Source of the DNA: Alistipes sp.
GTDB taxonomy: Bacteria > Bacteroidota > Bacteroidia > Bacteroidales > Rikenellaceae
Direction: 5' to 3'
Assembly: GCA_031285405.1 (NCBI GenBank)
Contig: JAITWH010000029.1
Coordinates: forward strand, 17,125-81,124
DNA length: 64,000 bases
Part shown: one piece after another, positions 1-8,086 of the stretch
Layout: every line of letters starts with the position of its first letter
Numbering within the stretch: the first letter of the stretch is position 1
Notes under the pieces: generated by a model
The model's database searches: none
The model's input: only the letters and a program-made list of their open reading frames with translations
Told to the model about the DNA's origin: nothing
Position numbers and translations under genes: made by a program

Positions 1-1179
1 CATTGCCGTGAGCGCGAGGCCGAACGACACTATCGGATCGCCCGCGACGGGTATCGACACACCCCCGCCCGGCCCGAGGTTGATCTTGTCGACCAGCAGC
101 GACGCCGCCACCCCGACCAGAAAGCCCAACATACCCGCGATGGCCGTCAGCACGAAGCTCTCGCTCATCACCTGCACTATGATGTTCCACGGCTTGGCCC
201 CCAGGGCACGCCGCACGCCGATCTCGCGCATCCTTTCACGCACCGTCACCAACATGATGTTCGAAATTCCGATGATGCCAGAGAAGAGCGCCCCCAGACC
301 CACGATCCACATCAGAATGTTGACGCCGGTGAACAGGCCGCGGAACATGTTGAATATCCGCTCGACGTTGAGCGTCCACAGTGCGCTCGTGTCGGTGGGC
401 GAGATGTTGTGGGCGGTGCGGATGATCGCCCCGACCTCGGTCTCGACCTGCGCCGCCGAGAATCCCTCGCGCGCCGTGCAGGTGAGAAACCAGAACGAGT
501 CGCTGCGCTGGAAAAGTCGTTGATTGGTGGAGAACGGCATGTAGAACAACTCCTCGACCGGCCCCATGATCTGCATCGCGCCGGTGCCGGCCGACACCAC
601 CCCCACCACCTGAAAGTAGATTCCGTTGAACCTCACGTACTGCCCCTCGGCCACCTCGCCGGGCGCAAACAGAGTCTCGTACACCGTCTTGCCGATGACG
701 CACACCTTGCGCGCCTCCTCGACGTCGACCTCGTTGAGCAGACGTCCGCTCTCGATCTTCACCGCCTCGATCTCGAACTGCGCCGGATAGACCCCCAGCC
801 CCGTGTAGGAGCCGCTCTTCATTCCTCGCACCACATTCTTGTCGGCCCCGCCGCTCCAGAGCACCGGCGCGATCTGGTCGACCGACGCTGCCTTCTGGCG
901 TATCAACTCTATGTCGCGGCTGTCGAAATCCCAGTAGCGACCCTTGCGGTAGCCCATGTAGGCCTCGCTCGTGCGGCTGGGCTGAAAGAAGACCGAGTTC
1001 GTAGCGATGTCGCCGATCTCGCCCATGATGCCCTGCTTGAGTTTGTTGCCGACGGCGACCAGCACGATCAGCATGAACAGACCCCAGAACACCCCGAACC
1101 CCGTGGCGATGCTGCGGAATTTGTTGCGCGTGATCGTCGCCCAAATCTCCTCGAAACTATCTGTATCGAAAAATTTCAT
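1..1179 (-). CDS. ABC transporter permease, MacB/FtsX type (partial, 3' end outside window)
   Basis: Reading the minus strand from the ATG at 1179 gives an open frame of 393 codons with no stop before the window edge, so the C-terminus is missing. It begins MKFFDTDSFEEIWATITRNK, followed by a transmembrane segment (about residues 20-45), a long periplasmic MacB-type region, and from about residue 280 the FtsX-like membrane domain with the conserved stretch IMLVTVRERMREIGVRRALG. This marks the permease half of a MacB-like exporter of the inner membrane. It is the third gene of the operon with the ATPase and the paralogous permease upstream. A repeat-bearing spacer of 177 bp separates it from the preceding gene. 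An ATG at 1184 is followed at once by a stop, so 1179 is the start. The substrate cannot be told. Confidence 0.9.
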   Translation of the reverse strand, partial: MKFFDTDSFEEIWATITRNKFRSIATGFGVFWGLFMLIVLVAVGNKLKQGIMGEIGDIATNSVFFQPSRTSEAYMGYRKGRYWDFDSRDIELIRQKAASVDQIAPVLWSGGADKNVVRGMKSGSYTGLGVYPAQFEIEAVKIESGRLLNEVDVEEARKVCVIGKTVYETLFAPGEVAEGQYVRFNGIYFQVVGVVSAGTGAMQIMGPVEELFYMPFSTNQRLFQRSDSFWFLTCTAREGFSAAQVETEVGAIIRTAHNISPTDTSALWTLNVERIFNMFRGLFTGVNILMWIVGLGALFSGIIGISNIMLVTVRERMREIGVRRALGAKPWNIIVQVMSESFVLTAIAGMLGFLVGVAASLLVDKINLGPGGGVSIPVAGDPIVSFGLALTAM

Positions 1180-1356
1180 TTCATGAAATTTTAATTGAAA
1201 GTGGAAAATTGAAAATGATGTTAACGCGCAGATGAGTTCCGCGCAGCTCATTATCAATTATAAATACCCCATTATCCATTATTTTAGCGTAGTCCATTTT
1301 CAACTTTCAATTAATGTCGCGTTAGCCCCATTTTCAATTTTCCACTTTCAATTATA
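1180..1356. repeat. Composite intergenic repeat between two permease genes
   Basis: The spacer contains AATTGAAAGTGGAAAATTGA near 1191-1211 and oppositely oriented copies of the same AT-rich sequence near 1294-1313 and 1328-1354, with GCGTAG and GCGTTAGCCC between them. These are the terminal modules of the repeat family that recurs at 5832, 6860, 18478, 30509, 32512, 34140 and 36741. Here it sits inside an apparent operon. Confidence 0.75.
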
Positions 1357-2601
1357 TCAGTCCGCTCTCATAGCCTCGATGGGACGTATTCTGGTTGCGC
1401 GCAGAGCGGGAATCAGCCCCGCCACCACTCCGCAGATGACCAGCAGCAGCAGCACCGAGAACACTATGCCGAGCCCCACGGTGGGATCTTTGAACGGCAT
1501 CTGACCGCCTCCGCCCCCTGCGTTCAGCCCCCTCGATATCAGCTCGGTGACCCCCATCCCGCACACGATTCCGATATATCCGGCGACGGTCGTGATGACG
1601 ATCGACTCGATGATGATGCTGCGGATGATCGACCACGGCGTTGCGCCGATCGCCTTGCGTATGCCGATCTCTCGCGTGCGCTCCCTCACCGTCACGAGCA
1701 TGATGTTGGCCACCCCGACGATGCCGGCCATGATGCAGGCGAACCCGATCACCCACAGAAACATGTTGATGAACCCGAAGATGCGGAATGTCTGAATGGC
1801 ATCCTTGGCACTGTTCCTCACATACATCGCGGAGGTGTCGGCGGGGTCGAACCCAAGGTAGGCCCCCATCTTGGCGCGCACCCGTTCGCTGAGTGCGTCG
1901 GCCTTCTCCTCGGTGTCGATGCCCTCGACGGTGAACTCGATCTGGTTGATGCCCCAACCTCTGTCGTACAGCATCAGCGCGGTGCTCAGCGGAGTGTACA
2001 TCGGCTCCGAGAACGACTGCCCGAATGGCTTTTCGTACACCCCTATCACCTGAAAAGCTATGCCGTCGATGATGATCTGCTTGCCCAGCGGCTCCTCGCC
2101 GTTCTTGAAGAGCGCCTCCACCACCGTCTTGCCGATCACCACCACCTTGCGCCGCTGCTGCATGTCGACCTCGTTGATGAAGCGCCCCTTGGGAAAGAGC
2201 ATGTGTTCGAACTTCACATGGTCCTGCGTGCCGGTGTAGAGCTGCCACGTGCCGTACTCCTTGCCGTAGGCGACGCTCGTCGGACTATAACTGAAGCCTG
2301 CCGACAGATAGCCCACCTCGGGAATGTTGGTGCGCACAAACTCCACCGTGCGCTCGTCGAAACGAATGCGGCGGTCGGAGCGATAACCCTTATAAGGTAC
2401 CGAGGTGCGCCCGGGATAGAGCGTGACGGTGTTGATGGCCCGCCCCTCGAACTCGCTCTTCACACCGTTTTGCAGACCCTGGCCCGCGCCCAACAACACA
2501 ATGAGCATGAAGATGCCCCACGCCACGGCGAACCCCGTGAGGAACGAGCGCATCTTGTTGCGCTTCATCGTGGCGAGTATTTCACCTAACAGGTCGAACA
2601 T
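1357..2601 (-). CDS. ABC transporter permease, MacB/FtsX type
   Basis: A 414-residue inner-membrane permease. One TM helix lies near residues 17-40 (FLTGFAVAWGIFMLIVLLGA), a large extracytoplasmic MacB core domain follows, and the C-terminal FtsX domain has three TM helices and the motif TREIGIRKAIGATPW. It ends PIEAMRAD, a typical MacB-family C-terminus. It is a paralogue of the downstream permease (1-1179), and the pair probably forms a heterodimer driven by the ATPase at 2606-3307. Only 4 bp separate it from that ATPase, so translation is likely coupled. Export of a lipid, peptide or antibiotic-like molecule is the family role; the substrate is unknown. Confidence 0.93.
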   Translation of the reverse strand: MFDLLGEILATMKRNKMRSFLTGFAVAWGIFMLIVLLGAGQGLQNGVKSEFEGRAINTVTLYPGRTSVPYKGYRSDRRIRFDERTVEFVRTNIPEVGYLSAGFSYSPTSVAYGKEYGTWQLYTGTQDHVKFEHMLFPKGRFINEVDMQQRRKVVVIGKTVVEALFKNGEEPLGKQIIIDGIAFQVIGVYEKPFGQSFSEPMYTPLSTALMLYDRGWGINQIEFTVEGIDTEEKADALSERVRAKMGAYLGFDPADTSAMYVRNSAKDAIQTFRIFGFINMFLWVIGFACIMAGIVGVANIMLVTVRERTREIGIRKAIGATPWSIIRSIIIESIVITTVAGYIGIVCGMGVTELISRGLNAGGGGGQMPFKDPTVGLGIVFSVLLLLVICGVVAGLIPALRATRIRPIEAMRAD

Positions 2602-2605
2602 CGCC

Positions 2606-3307
2606 TTAGAATTCGATTACGGGATTTGGGTTGTGCTCGTCGCTGGCGATCAATCCGTCGCGCAGATAGATGATGCGGTCGGTGGCCTTCGACACAGCCA
2701 ACTCGTGGGTGACGATTATCATTGTGATGCCGTCGGTGCGATTGACCTCGCGCATGATCTCGACCACCTCGCGCGAGGTGGCGGTGTCGAGTGCGCCGGT
2801 CGGTTCGTCGGCCAGAATCACGCTCGGACGCGAGATGAGTGCGCGCGCGATGGCCACCCTCTGCTTCTGTCCGCCCGACAGCTCGCTCGGCAGGTGATGG
2901 GCATGTGCGCCCAGCCCCAACTTTTCGAGATACTCCATGGCGAGCTCGTTGCGCTTGCGACGCGGCACACCGTTATAATATAGCGGCAGTGCGACATTCT
3001 CCATCGCGTTTTTGAACGAGATCAGGTTGAACGACTGGAAGATGAAACCCACCTTGTGGTTGCGCAGCTCGGCCGACCGGGTCTCGCTGAGCCCCCGCAC
3101 CAGCGTGCCGTCGAGAATGTACTCGCCCGTGTCGTAGTTGTCGAGAATGCCGATGACGTTCAGAAGGGTCGACTTGCCCGAGCCCGACGCCCCCATGATG
3201 GAGAGGAACTCGCCTGCCGCGATATCCATGTCGATGCCCTTGAGTACGTGCAGGGCGTTGGGAAGTCCGAGGTTGTAGGTCTTGTTCAGACCGCGGATCT
3301 TTATCAT
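2606..3307 (-). CDS. ABC transporter ATP-binding protein (MacB/LolD type)
   Basis: Cytoplasmic ATPase subunit with Walker A GASGSGKST, signature LSGGQKQR, Walker B ILADEPTGALD and the H-loop VTHEL. It energises the two permeases downstream. The start is taken at the ATG opening MIKIRGLNKTY, which matches the family N-terminus. An in-frame ATG 11 codons upstream (3340) would add a basic, low-complexity extension and is less likely. It is the first gene of the operon, and a good Bacteroidetes promoter lies about 215 bp upstream (3522-3551). Length (233 aa) is normal for the family. Confidence 0.92.
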   Translation of the reverse strand: MIKIRGLNKTYNLGLPNALHVLKGIDMDIAAGEFLSIMGASGSGKSTLLNVIGILDNYDTGEYILDGTLVRGLSETRSAELRNHKVGFIFQSFNLISFKNAMENVALPLYYNGVPRRKRNELAMEYLEKLGLGAHAHHLPSELSGGQKQRVAIARALISRPSVILADEPTGALDTATSREVVEIMREVNRTDGITMIIVTHELAVSKATDRIIYLRDGLIASDEHNPNPVIEF

Positions 3308-3521
3308 GTCGTGCTGTTTTTGCTTTTTCGTTAGGCGCACATTTACTCTCTTGGACGCGCGGGGTCAGCTAAAGGTTACATTTGTAACGGTTGTAAAGGT
3401 AGCGTTTTTGTGTAGCGGCTGTGCCGTAATAACGCCGAAATGCTCTTTTTGTTGCCCCGCGCTCGCTTTTTTTTATTCTCCTATCTATTTGCCCGACGCC
3501 ACTTCTCATTGCTTGACGGGA

Positions 3522-3551
3522 CAAAGGTAGTTAAAAAATAATACTATGCAA
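3522..3551 (-). promoter_or_regulatory. Bacteroidetes-type promoter of the ABC exporter operon
   Basis: On the minus strand TTG (3551-3549) is followed after 19 nt by TACCTTTG (3529-3522), matching the -33/-7 consensus of the Bacteroidetes primary sigma factor. Transcription should start near 3518. Confidence 0.65.
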
Positions 3552-3663
3552 TACCAACATCTGTCTTTTGCAAGAATTTGTGTATTTTCTCTAAAAATTG
3601 TTACCTTTAATCTTCGCTACGCTCGATTTAAGATAGGCTGCGGTTCGGGAATGCTCAAATAAA

Positions 3664-3695
3664 TTTGGCATTCCTCTCACCTTGCACTATCTTTG
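3664..3695 (+). promoter_or_regulatory. Bacteroidetes-type promoter of lipoprotein gene 3743
   Basis: TTTG (3664-3667), 20 nt, TATCTTTG (3688-3695). Transcription should begin near 3700, which rules out the upstream in-frame ATG at 3665 and fixes the start of the next gene at 3743. Confidence 0.75.
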
Positions 3696-3742
3696 CCGTC
3701 AGCATAGCGCGAAAAGTAATGTATTTCAAAAACCATACCGAC

Positions 3743-4534
3743 ATGAAGAAGCTCATAACACTTTCAGTATCAGCCCTCGCCGCCCTCGCCACCATGACCG
3801 GCTGCAATGACATCATCCCCAAGGGCGATCCCGGTCCGACCGTTCCCGACAACGTAATCGCCTCGACAGAGGAGCAGTCGGTCAACGGCACCACCATCAC
3901 CGAGTACATCTACAACAAGAGTTGGCAACAGACCGGCCAGAAGCAGACCCTCAACGCCAAACTCGTCTACGAGGACTCCGACATCAGCATCAGCAGCTAT
4001 TCGGACACCCGCTACCGCACCATCCACAACGAGGACGGCACCACAGTGCGAAGAAAACTCGCGACAACTTACGGCTACTACGGCGACAACTACACCACCG
4101 TAAAGAATATAACCAAATACGAAGTGTTCGCCGAGGATAACACCTCCGTCCCCATCGAGCGCATAGTCAATGAGTACGACAGCTACGGCAATCTGACCAA
4201 CAATAAACACGAGATGGACGGGAAGGTGGTGAGCGAGCAGTACAACTTCCAGTACATGCCCTCGTCGGGCTACACCTACACCCAGAGAGAGGGCGACACG
4301 GTGGCCGAAATGTTGTATGTGTCGAAACCCGACAACGGATACGAGATATACACCTACCCCGCCGGATCGAAGAGCGACAGCGACAGGATCATCGTAAAGA
4401 AGCTGACGGATTTCAGTGAGAACTACACAACTCTAACGCGCTCATACGTCATCACAAACTACGACGCCGAGGGCAAGAACGGAGTCGAAACTACCGTGAC
4501 GAGCCGCTACCAGGCAGTAACAACCCCCAGGTAA
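3743..4534 (+). CDS. Hypothetical lipoprotein
   Basis: A 263-residue putative outer-membrane or periplasmic lipoprotein. The signal peptide MKKLITLSVSALAALATMTG ends at a lipobox cysteine, followed by an acidic and proline-rich linker (NDIIPKGDPGPTVPDN). The rest is rich in Thr, Tyr and Asn with alternating patterns such as TITEYIYNKSW and VNEYDSYGNLT, as in beta-rich surface proteins resembling RHS/YD-like strands. I do not recognise a named family. The promoter at 3664-3695 decides the start. It is monocistronic, bounded downstream by a strong hairpin shared with the convergent aminotransferase gene. Confidence 0.8.
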   Translation: MKKLITLSVSALAALATMTGCNDIIPKGDPGPTVPDNVIASTEEQSVNGTTITEYIYNKSWQQTGQKQTLNAKLVYEDSDISISSYSDTRYRTIHNEDGTTVRRKLATTYGYYGDNYTTVKNITKYEVFAEDNTSVPIERIVNEYDSYGNLTNNKHEMDGKVVSEQYNFQYMPSSGYTYTQREGDTVAEMLYVSKPDNGYEIYTYPAGSKSDSDRIIVKKLTDFSENYTTLTRSYVITNYDAEGKNGVETTVTSRYQAVTTPR

Positions 4535-4537
4535 TAA

Positions 4538-4601
4538 GAAGTTGTTTAAATTTCTCGACCGGAGACAAAAATCGCTTCGGTCGAGAGATTTAAACAACTT
4601 C
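4538..4601. terminator. Bidirectional hairpin terminator
   Basis: Two 24-nt arms (4538-4561 and 4578-4601) pair with a single mismatch around a 16-nt loop. The hairpin lies between the convergent lipoprotein and aminotransferase genes and starts 4 nt after the first stop codon. Its far end overlaps none of the aminotransferase coding sequence beyond 4601. Confidence 0.75.
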
Positions 4602-4606
4602 TACCC

Positions 4607-5824
4607 CTACCCCACCCGCCCGGGATAAACCTCCAAGGCACGGGCAAGCACCTCAAGGGCGGCAGCGATGTCGCCCTTGTTCAGTACATACGCTATCCTC
4701 ACCTCCTGCCTGCCGCGCTCGGGTTCGGTATAGAATCCCGACCCGGGAGCCATCATCACGGTCGACGGAACCGACCCACCCAAAGGCACACAGCTAAAGC
4801 TCGAAAGCATCCACTCACAGAACCTGTCGGCATCGTCGACCGGCAATCGGGCCATGGTGTAGAACGCCCCGCGGGGGGTTGGCGACACGACACCCGGAAT
4901 AGCGTTCAAACCCGCGATCAGCAGATCGCGCCGCGAGATGTACTCGTCGTAGATCGCGTCGATGTAGCTCTCGGGGGCGTCGACCGACGCGGCGGCAACC
5001 AACTGCCCCAGCAGCGGCGGCGAGAGACGAGCCTGCGCAATTTTCATCGCGGCGGCGCGCACCTCTTTATTATGCGTCACGAGCATGCCGATGCGTATAC
5101 CGCACTCCGAGTATCGTTTCGACACGCTATCGACCATCACCACATTCTGTTCGAGTCCGCTCAGCTCCATCGCCGAGAAGTATGGCTCGTCCGAGTAGCA
5201 AAACTCGCGGTACACCTCATCGGAGATGAGCCACAGGTCATGCCGCCGCGCAATCTCGCCAATCTGCTCCATCTCGGCGCGACTATACAGATATCCGGTC
5301 GGATTGTTGGGATTGCATATCAGCAGCGCGCGCGTCCTCGGGGTTATATACTTTTCGAACTCGGCCACGGGCGGCAGCGCAAACCCGTTGTCGATCGAGG
5401 TCGGAACGCTCACCACCTTCACCCCCACCTGCTGCGCAAACGAGATGTAGTTTGCATACCCGGGCTCGGTCATGATCACCTCGTCGCCGGCGTCGAGACA
5501 CGACTGCAGCGCAAAGTTTATCGCCTCCGACCCGCCCGCCGTGACGATGATCTCATCGGCGGCGACACCCACCCCACACCTCGCATAGTACTCCACGAAC
5601 TTTTCGCGCACCGGCAGCAACCCGTCGCTCGGCGAGTATTCGAGAATCGTGCGGTCGACGCTCCTCAGCACATCCAACCCAGCCTCGGGAGTGGCGATGT
5701 CGGGCTGGCCAATGTTGAGGTGATAGACCTTCACACCGCGCGCCTTCGCGGCGTCGGCAAACGGGGCCAGTTTCCTGATCGGCGACGCGGGCAGCGCTCC
5801 TCCTCGGTTCGATATAGTCGGCAT
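4607..5824 (-). CDS. Pyridoxal phosphate-dependent class I aminotransferase
   Basis: A 405-residue fold-type I aminotransferase of the aspartate/aromatic group, cytoplasmic. Landmarks are NIGQPDIATP near residue 37, the PLP/substrate motif NPNNPTG near 171, SDEVYREF near 199, the Schiff-base lysine in SVSKRYSECG near 235, and the C-terminal arginine region VRIAYV. It transfers amino groups between an amino acid and 2-oxoglutarate; the exact donor cannot be told (aspartate is the default guess). It faces a terminator shared with the lipoprotein and has a repeat-filled upstream region. Confidence 0.9.
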   Translation of the reverse strand: MPTISNRGGALPASPIRKLAPFADAAKARGVKVYHLNIGQPDIATPEAGLDVLRSVDRTILEYSPSDGLLPVREKFVEYYARCGVGVAADEIIVTAGGSEAINFALQSCLDAGDEVIMTEPGYANYISFAQQVGVKVVSVPTSIDNGFALPPVAEFEKYITPRTRALLICNPNNPTGYLYSRAEMEQIGEIARRHDLWLISDEVYREFCYSDEPYFSAMELSGLEQNVVMVDSVSKRYSECGIRIGMLVTHNKEVRAAAMKIAQARLSPPLLGQLVAAASVDAPESYIDAIYDEYISRRDLLIAGLNAIPGVVSPTPRGAFYTMARLPVDDADRFCEWMLSSFSCVPLGGSVPSTVMMAPGSGFYTEPERGRQEVRIAYVLNKGDIAAALEVLARALEVYPGRVG

Positions 5825-5831
5825 AAACTTG

Positions 5832-5945
5832 AATTAAGAATTTAGAATTGCCGGAACGCCGGCAGCGATTTTATTTAGCGCAAAAATATCTCGCCGCGGC
5901 CGTTGCCGCCGCGTAGCACTAACCACTAATAACTAACCACTATCA
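5832..5945. repeat. Composite intergenic repeat
   Basis: Contains one hairpin of the first version (GCCGG-AACG-CCGGC) followed by AGCGATTTTA, then a second hairpin of the other version in reverse (GCGGC-CGTT-GCCGC) joined to CGCGTAGC, and ends in ACTAACCACTAATAACTAAC. It lies between the aminotransferase gene and manA. Confidence 0.75.
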
Positions 5946-6851
5946 TTATAAGTATGTTTCCAAAAATTTAGCGTTCCCCTCAATAACGACCTCATCCTGA
6001 TCGGCGGGCACAAGCACCGCGTCATCCGTAGCGACCGTAACGCTTCCGCCCGGGGTAGTGACGACAGCCTCGCCCGCGGTACATATATATATGGTAAACG
6101 AGTCGCGCGCCACGAGCGAGCGTTCGCACCGCCCCGCCACATCTATCATGTTGACTGTGAAGTGGGGCGACTCAACCAACAGCACTACCTCGCCGGCCGG
6201 AGGATTCTGCGTGACTCGGCGAACGGGCGCTGCGAAGTCCATCGCGTCGAGAGCCAGCGCGGTGTGCAGTTCGCGCGGACGCCCCTCGGCGTCGACTCTG
6301 TTCCAGTCGAATATCCGATATGTCGAGTCGGAGGTCTGCTGAATCTCGGCCAACACAATCCCCTCGCCGATGGCATGCACCGTGCCGGCGGGAATGAAGT
6401 ATGCGTCGCCTGCGCTCACCGGCACCTCGTTGAGCAGCTCGCCCACCGTTCCGTCGGCCACCGCCGCCTCGTACATCTCGCGCGTGACCCCGGGCCGAAA
6501 CCCTATATAGAGGTGCGCCCCCTCGTCGCACGACAGAATGTACCACATCTCGGTCTTGCCCCGACCACCGTGACGCACGGCGATCTCGTCCGACGGATGC
6601 ACCTGCACGGAGAGTCTGTCGCGGGCGTCGATCTTCTTGACCAGCAGCGGAAACTCCTCGCCGAAGCGTTCGAACACAGCATCGCCCACCAGGTCGCCCA
6701 TATATACCTCGACCAGTTCGTCGAGCGGATTCTCCGCGAGAAGGTCGTTCGCCACCACCGACACGTCGCCCGGCACGGCCGAGATCAGCCAATTTTCGCT
6801 GCCCCACAGAAGTCTCCTGAGGCGCGGTTTGAATTTCAGAGGATAAAGCAT
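5946..6851 (-). CDS. manA: Mannose-6-phosphate isomerase, class I
   Basis: A 301-residue zinc-dependent cupin-fold isomerase that interconverts fructose-6-phosphate and mannose-6-phosphate, supplying GDP-mannose for surface glycans. The metal-binding motifs are visible: QVHPSDE, GKTEMWYI and the later IPAGTVHAI. Length matches the short bacterial type I enzyme. The start at 6851 is preceded by TATCTTTG only 5 nt upstream (6864-6857), so the mRNA would have almost no leader. No partner genes of mannose metabolism adjoin it. Confidence 0.93.
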   Translation of the reverse strand: MLYPLKFKPRLRRLLWGSENWLISAVPGDVSVVANDLLAENPLDELVEVYMGDLVGDAVFERFGEEFPLLVKKIDARDRLSVQVHPSDEIAVRHGGRGKTEMWYILSCDEGAHLYIGFRPGVTREMYEAAVADGTVGELLNEVPVSAGDAYFIPAGTVHAIGEGIVLAEIQQTSDSTYRIFDWNRVDAEGRPRELHTALALDAMDFAAPVRRVTQNPPAGEVVLLVESPHFTVNMIDVAGRCERSLVARDSFTIYICTAGEAVVTTPGGSVTVATDDAVLVPADQDEVVIEGNAKFLETYL

Positions 6852-6856
6852 GGTGC

Positions 6857-6864
6857 CAAAGATA
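6857..6864 (-). promoter_or_regulatory. -7 promoter element of manA, almost at the start codon
   Basis: TATCTTTG on the minus strand, followed by GCACC and the manA ATG. No clear TTTG is seen at -33. If used, transcription would start at or within a few nucleotides of the ATG. Confidence 0.5.
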
Positions 6865-6999
6865 GTGAAAAATTGAAAATTGAAAGTGGAAAATTGAAAA
6901 TGGCCGGAACGCCGGCAGCGATTTTAGCTACGCAGTATAAAAAATTGCCACCGTCATTGCGAGCCACAGGCGAAGCGATCCAGAGTGCCGCGTAGCCTG
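6865..6999. repeat. Composite intergenic repeat
   Basis: Order of modules: ATTGAAAATTGAAAGTGGAA, the hairpin GCCGG-AACG-CCGGC, AGCGATTTTAGCTACGCAG, the module GTCATTGCGAGCCACAGGCG with AAGCGATCCAGAG, then GCGTAGCC. It fills the spacer between manA and the TPR gene. Confidence 0.75.
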
Positions 7000-8022
7000 T
7001 CAATTAATCGCCCCCTCGGCAACCCCGTAATCAGGCAGGTCATGAGCAAGCAGCTCGGTCCGGCATTCGCGACAGAGCGGATACTCGTCGAGGAACGGCC
7101 TCGCCTTGCCCAGCATCTCCTCCGCGCTGCTATCGGAGTAGAAGTACAACCCCGTATCTTTCGGCCCGCTCCAGTAGCTCCATATAAACGCCCCGTTGTT
7201 GCCGAGAATTTCTCCCAGACTACTGATAACGTGACTTATGTCACACTCCTCATACACCTCGTCCGGCAGGTCGGTCGCGTTGATGTAGACCGCGATGCCC
7301 TCCAGATTTCCGACGGGGAACTCTTGCTCTCTCTCCGAACTCCCCGACCGATAAACGATCTTCGAGCCCTTCGCCACATCCGATCTGGAGGCCATGGTCA
7401 ACATGTTCTGCCTCATCTGTTTCGAATCCTCCGCAAGGTCGATCTCGATGTCGCACTCCAGAGGTTCGCCCTCGGGCGAGGTCATTGTGCCGCCCCCGCT
7501 GACACACCCCCAACCCTTGGCGCGCAGCAACATGTCGATGCCGTCGGCAAAATTGTCTTCACGATGCTGCGGCTGCAGCCTCATGTTGAGCGACAGTGTG
7601 GCGTAGGCCTTGGGCTCGAACGTGAACTTCTCCTCCTCCTCGCTCTCCTGCGACTGCTCCTCACCCTCCGCGAATCTGCGCGCGCTCTGCAACAACTCGT
7701 AAGTCGCGGGGTAGTCGTCGCCAAGCTCGATGGCACGTTCGAGATAGGGGATCGCCTCCGTCTCGCGCCCGTCTATATAGAAGAGCGAATATCCCATCCG
7801 GAAGTGCCAATAGGCATCCTCCCGCCCCTGCTCCCTTATCGACTCCAGCAGGGCGAGGGCCTCGTCGAAACGATTGATGTTATTGAGCGCGCGGGCCAGA
7901 TAGCTGACGCAGTTGTAGTCGCGTTCGTTTTCGGGCAACGCGGAGAGCGCCTCCACGATTTTCGTATGCTTGCCGGCGTCGTGCCATTGGGCTATCAGTT
8001 TGAGCAGCGATTGTGATGACAT
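7000..8022 (-). CDS. TPR-containing protein of unknown function
   Basis: A 340-residue cytoplasmic protein. Residues about 1-115 form tetratricopeptide-like helices (NEFDEAL-type pairs such as NNINRFDEALALLES and ETEAIPYLERAIELG). A very acidic linker follows (EEQSQESEEEEK). The C-terminal two thirds look alpha/beta, with the phrase CDIEIDLAEDSKQMRQNMLT. No signal peptide or TM segment. I cannot name a family for the C-terminal part. A TAAGTTTG element (8058-8051) stands 28 nt upstream of the start. Divergent from yihY. Confidence 0.8.
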   Translation of the reverse strand: MSSQSLLKLIAQWHDAGKHTKIVEALSALPENERDYNCVSYLARALNNINRFDEALALLESIREQGREDAYWHFRMGYSLFYIDGRETEAIPYLERAIELGDDYPATYELLQSARRFAEGEEQSQESEEEEKFTFEPKAYATLSLNMRLQPQHREDNFADGIDMLLRAKGWGCVSGGGTMTSPEGEPLECDIEIDLAEDSKQMRQNMLTMASRSDVAKGSKIVYRSGSSEREQEFPVGNLEGIAVYINATDLPDEVYEECDISHVISSLGEILGNNGAFIWSYWSGPKDTGLYFYSDSSAEEMLGKARPFLDEYPLCRECRTELLAHDLPDYGVAEGAIN

Positions 8023-8050
8023 AATGTTAAGGTTTATCGGATTAAAGTCA

Positions 8051-8058
8051 CAAACTTA
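8051..8058 (-). promoter_or_regulatory. -7 promoter element of the TPR gene
   Basis: TAAGTTTG on the minus strand, matching TANNTTTG. The expected -33 TTTG is not evident, so this is a weaker prediction. Confidence 0.45.
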
Positions 8059-8086
8059 GCACAAAAATTGTTATCTTCGCACGGTT

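Larger units (their letters stand above)
3308..3742. other. Divergent intergenic region with two promoters and a GTTAC palindrome
   Basis: No gene is seen in these 435 bp. It holds a minus-strand promoter for the ABC operon (3522-3551), a plus-strand promoter for the lipoprotein (3664-3695), and at 3375-3388 a palindrome GTTACA-TT-TGTAAC that resembles the hairpins in the intergenic arrays at 18599 and 32583. The palindrome lies inside the transcribed leader of the ABC operon. Its role is unknown. Confidence 0.6.

Noticed and set aside
3665..3742. N-terminal extension of the lipoprotein from an ATG at 3665
   Set aside because: The promoter -7 box at 3688-3695 lies inside it, and the lipoprotein signal starts at 3743.
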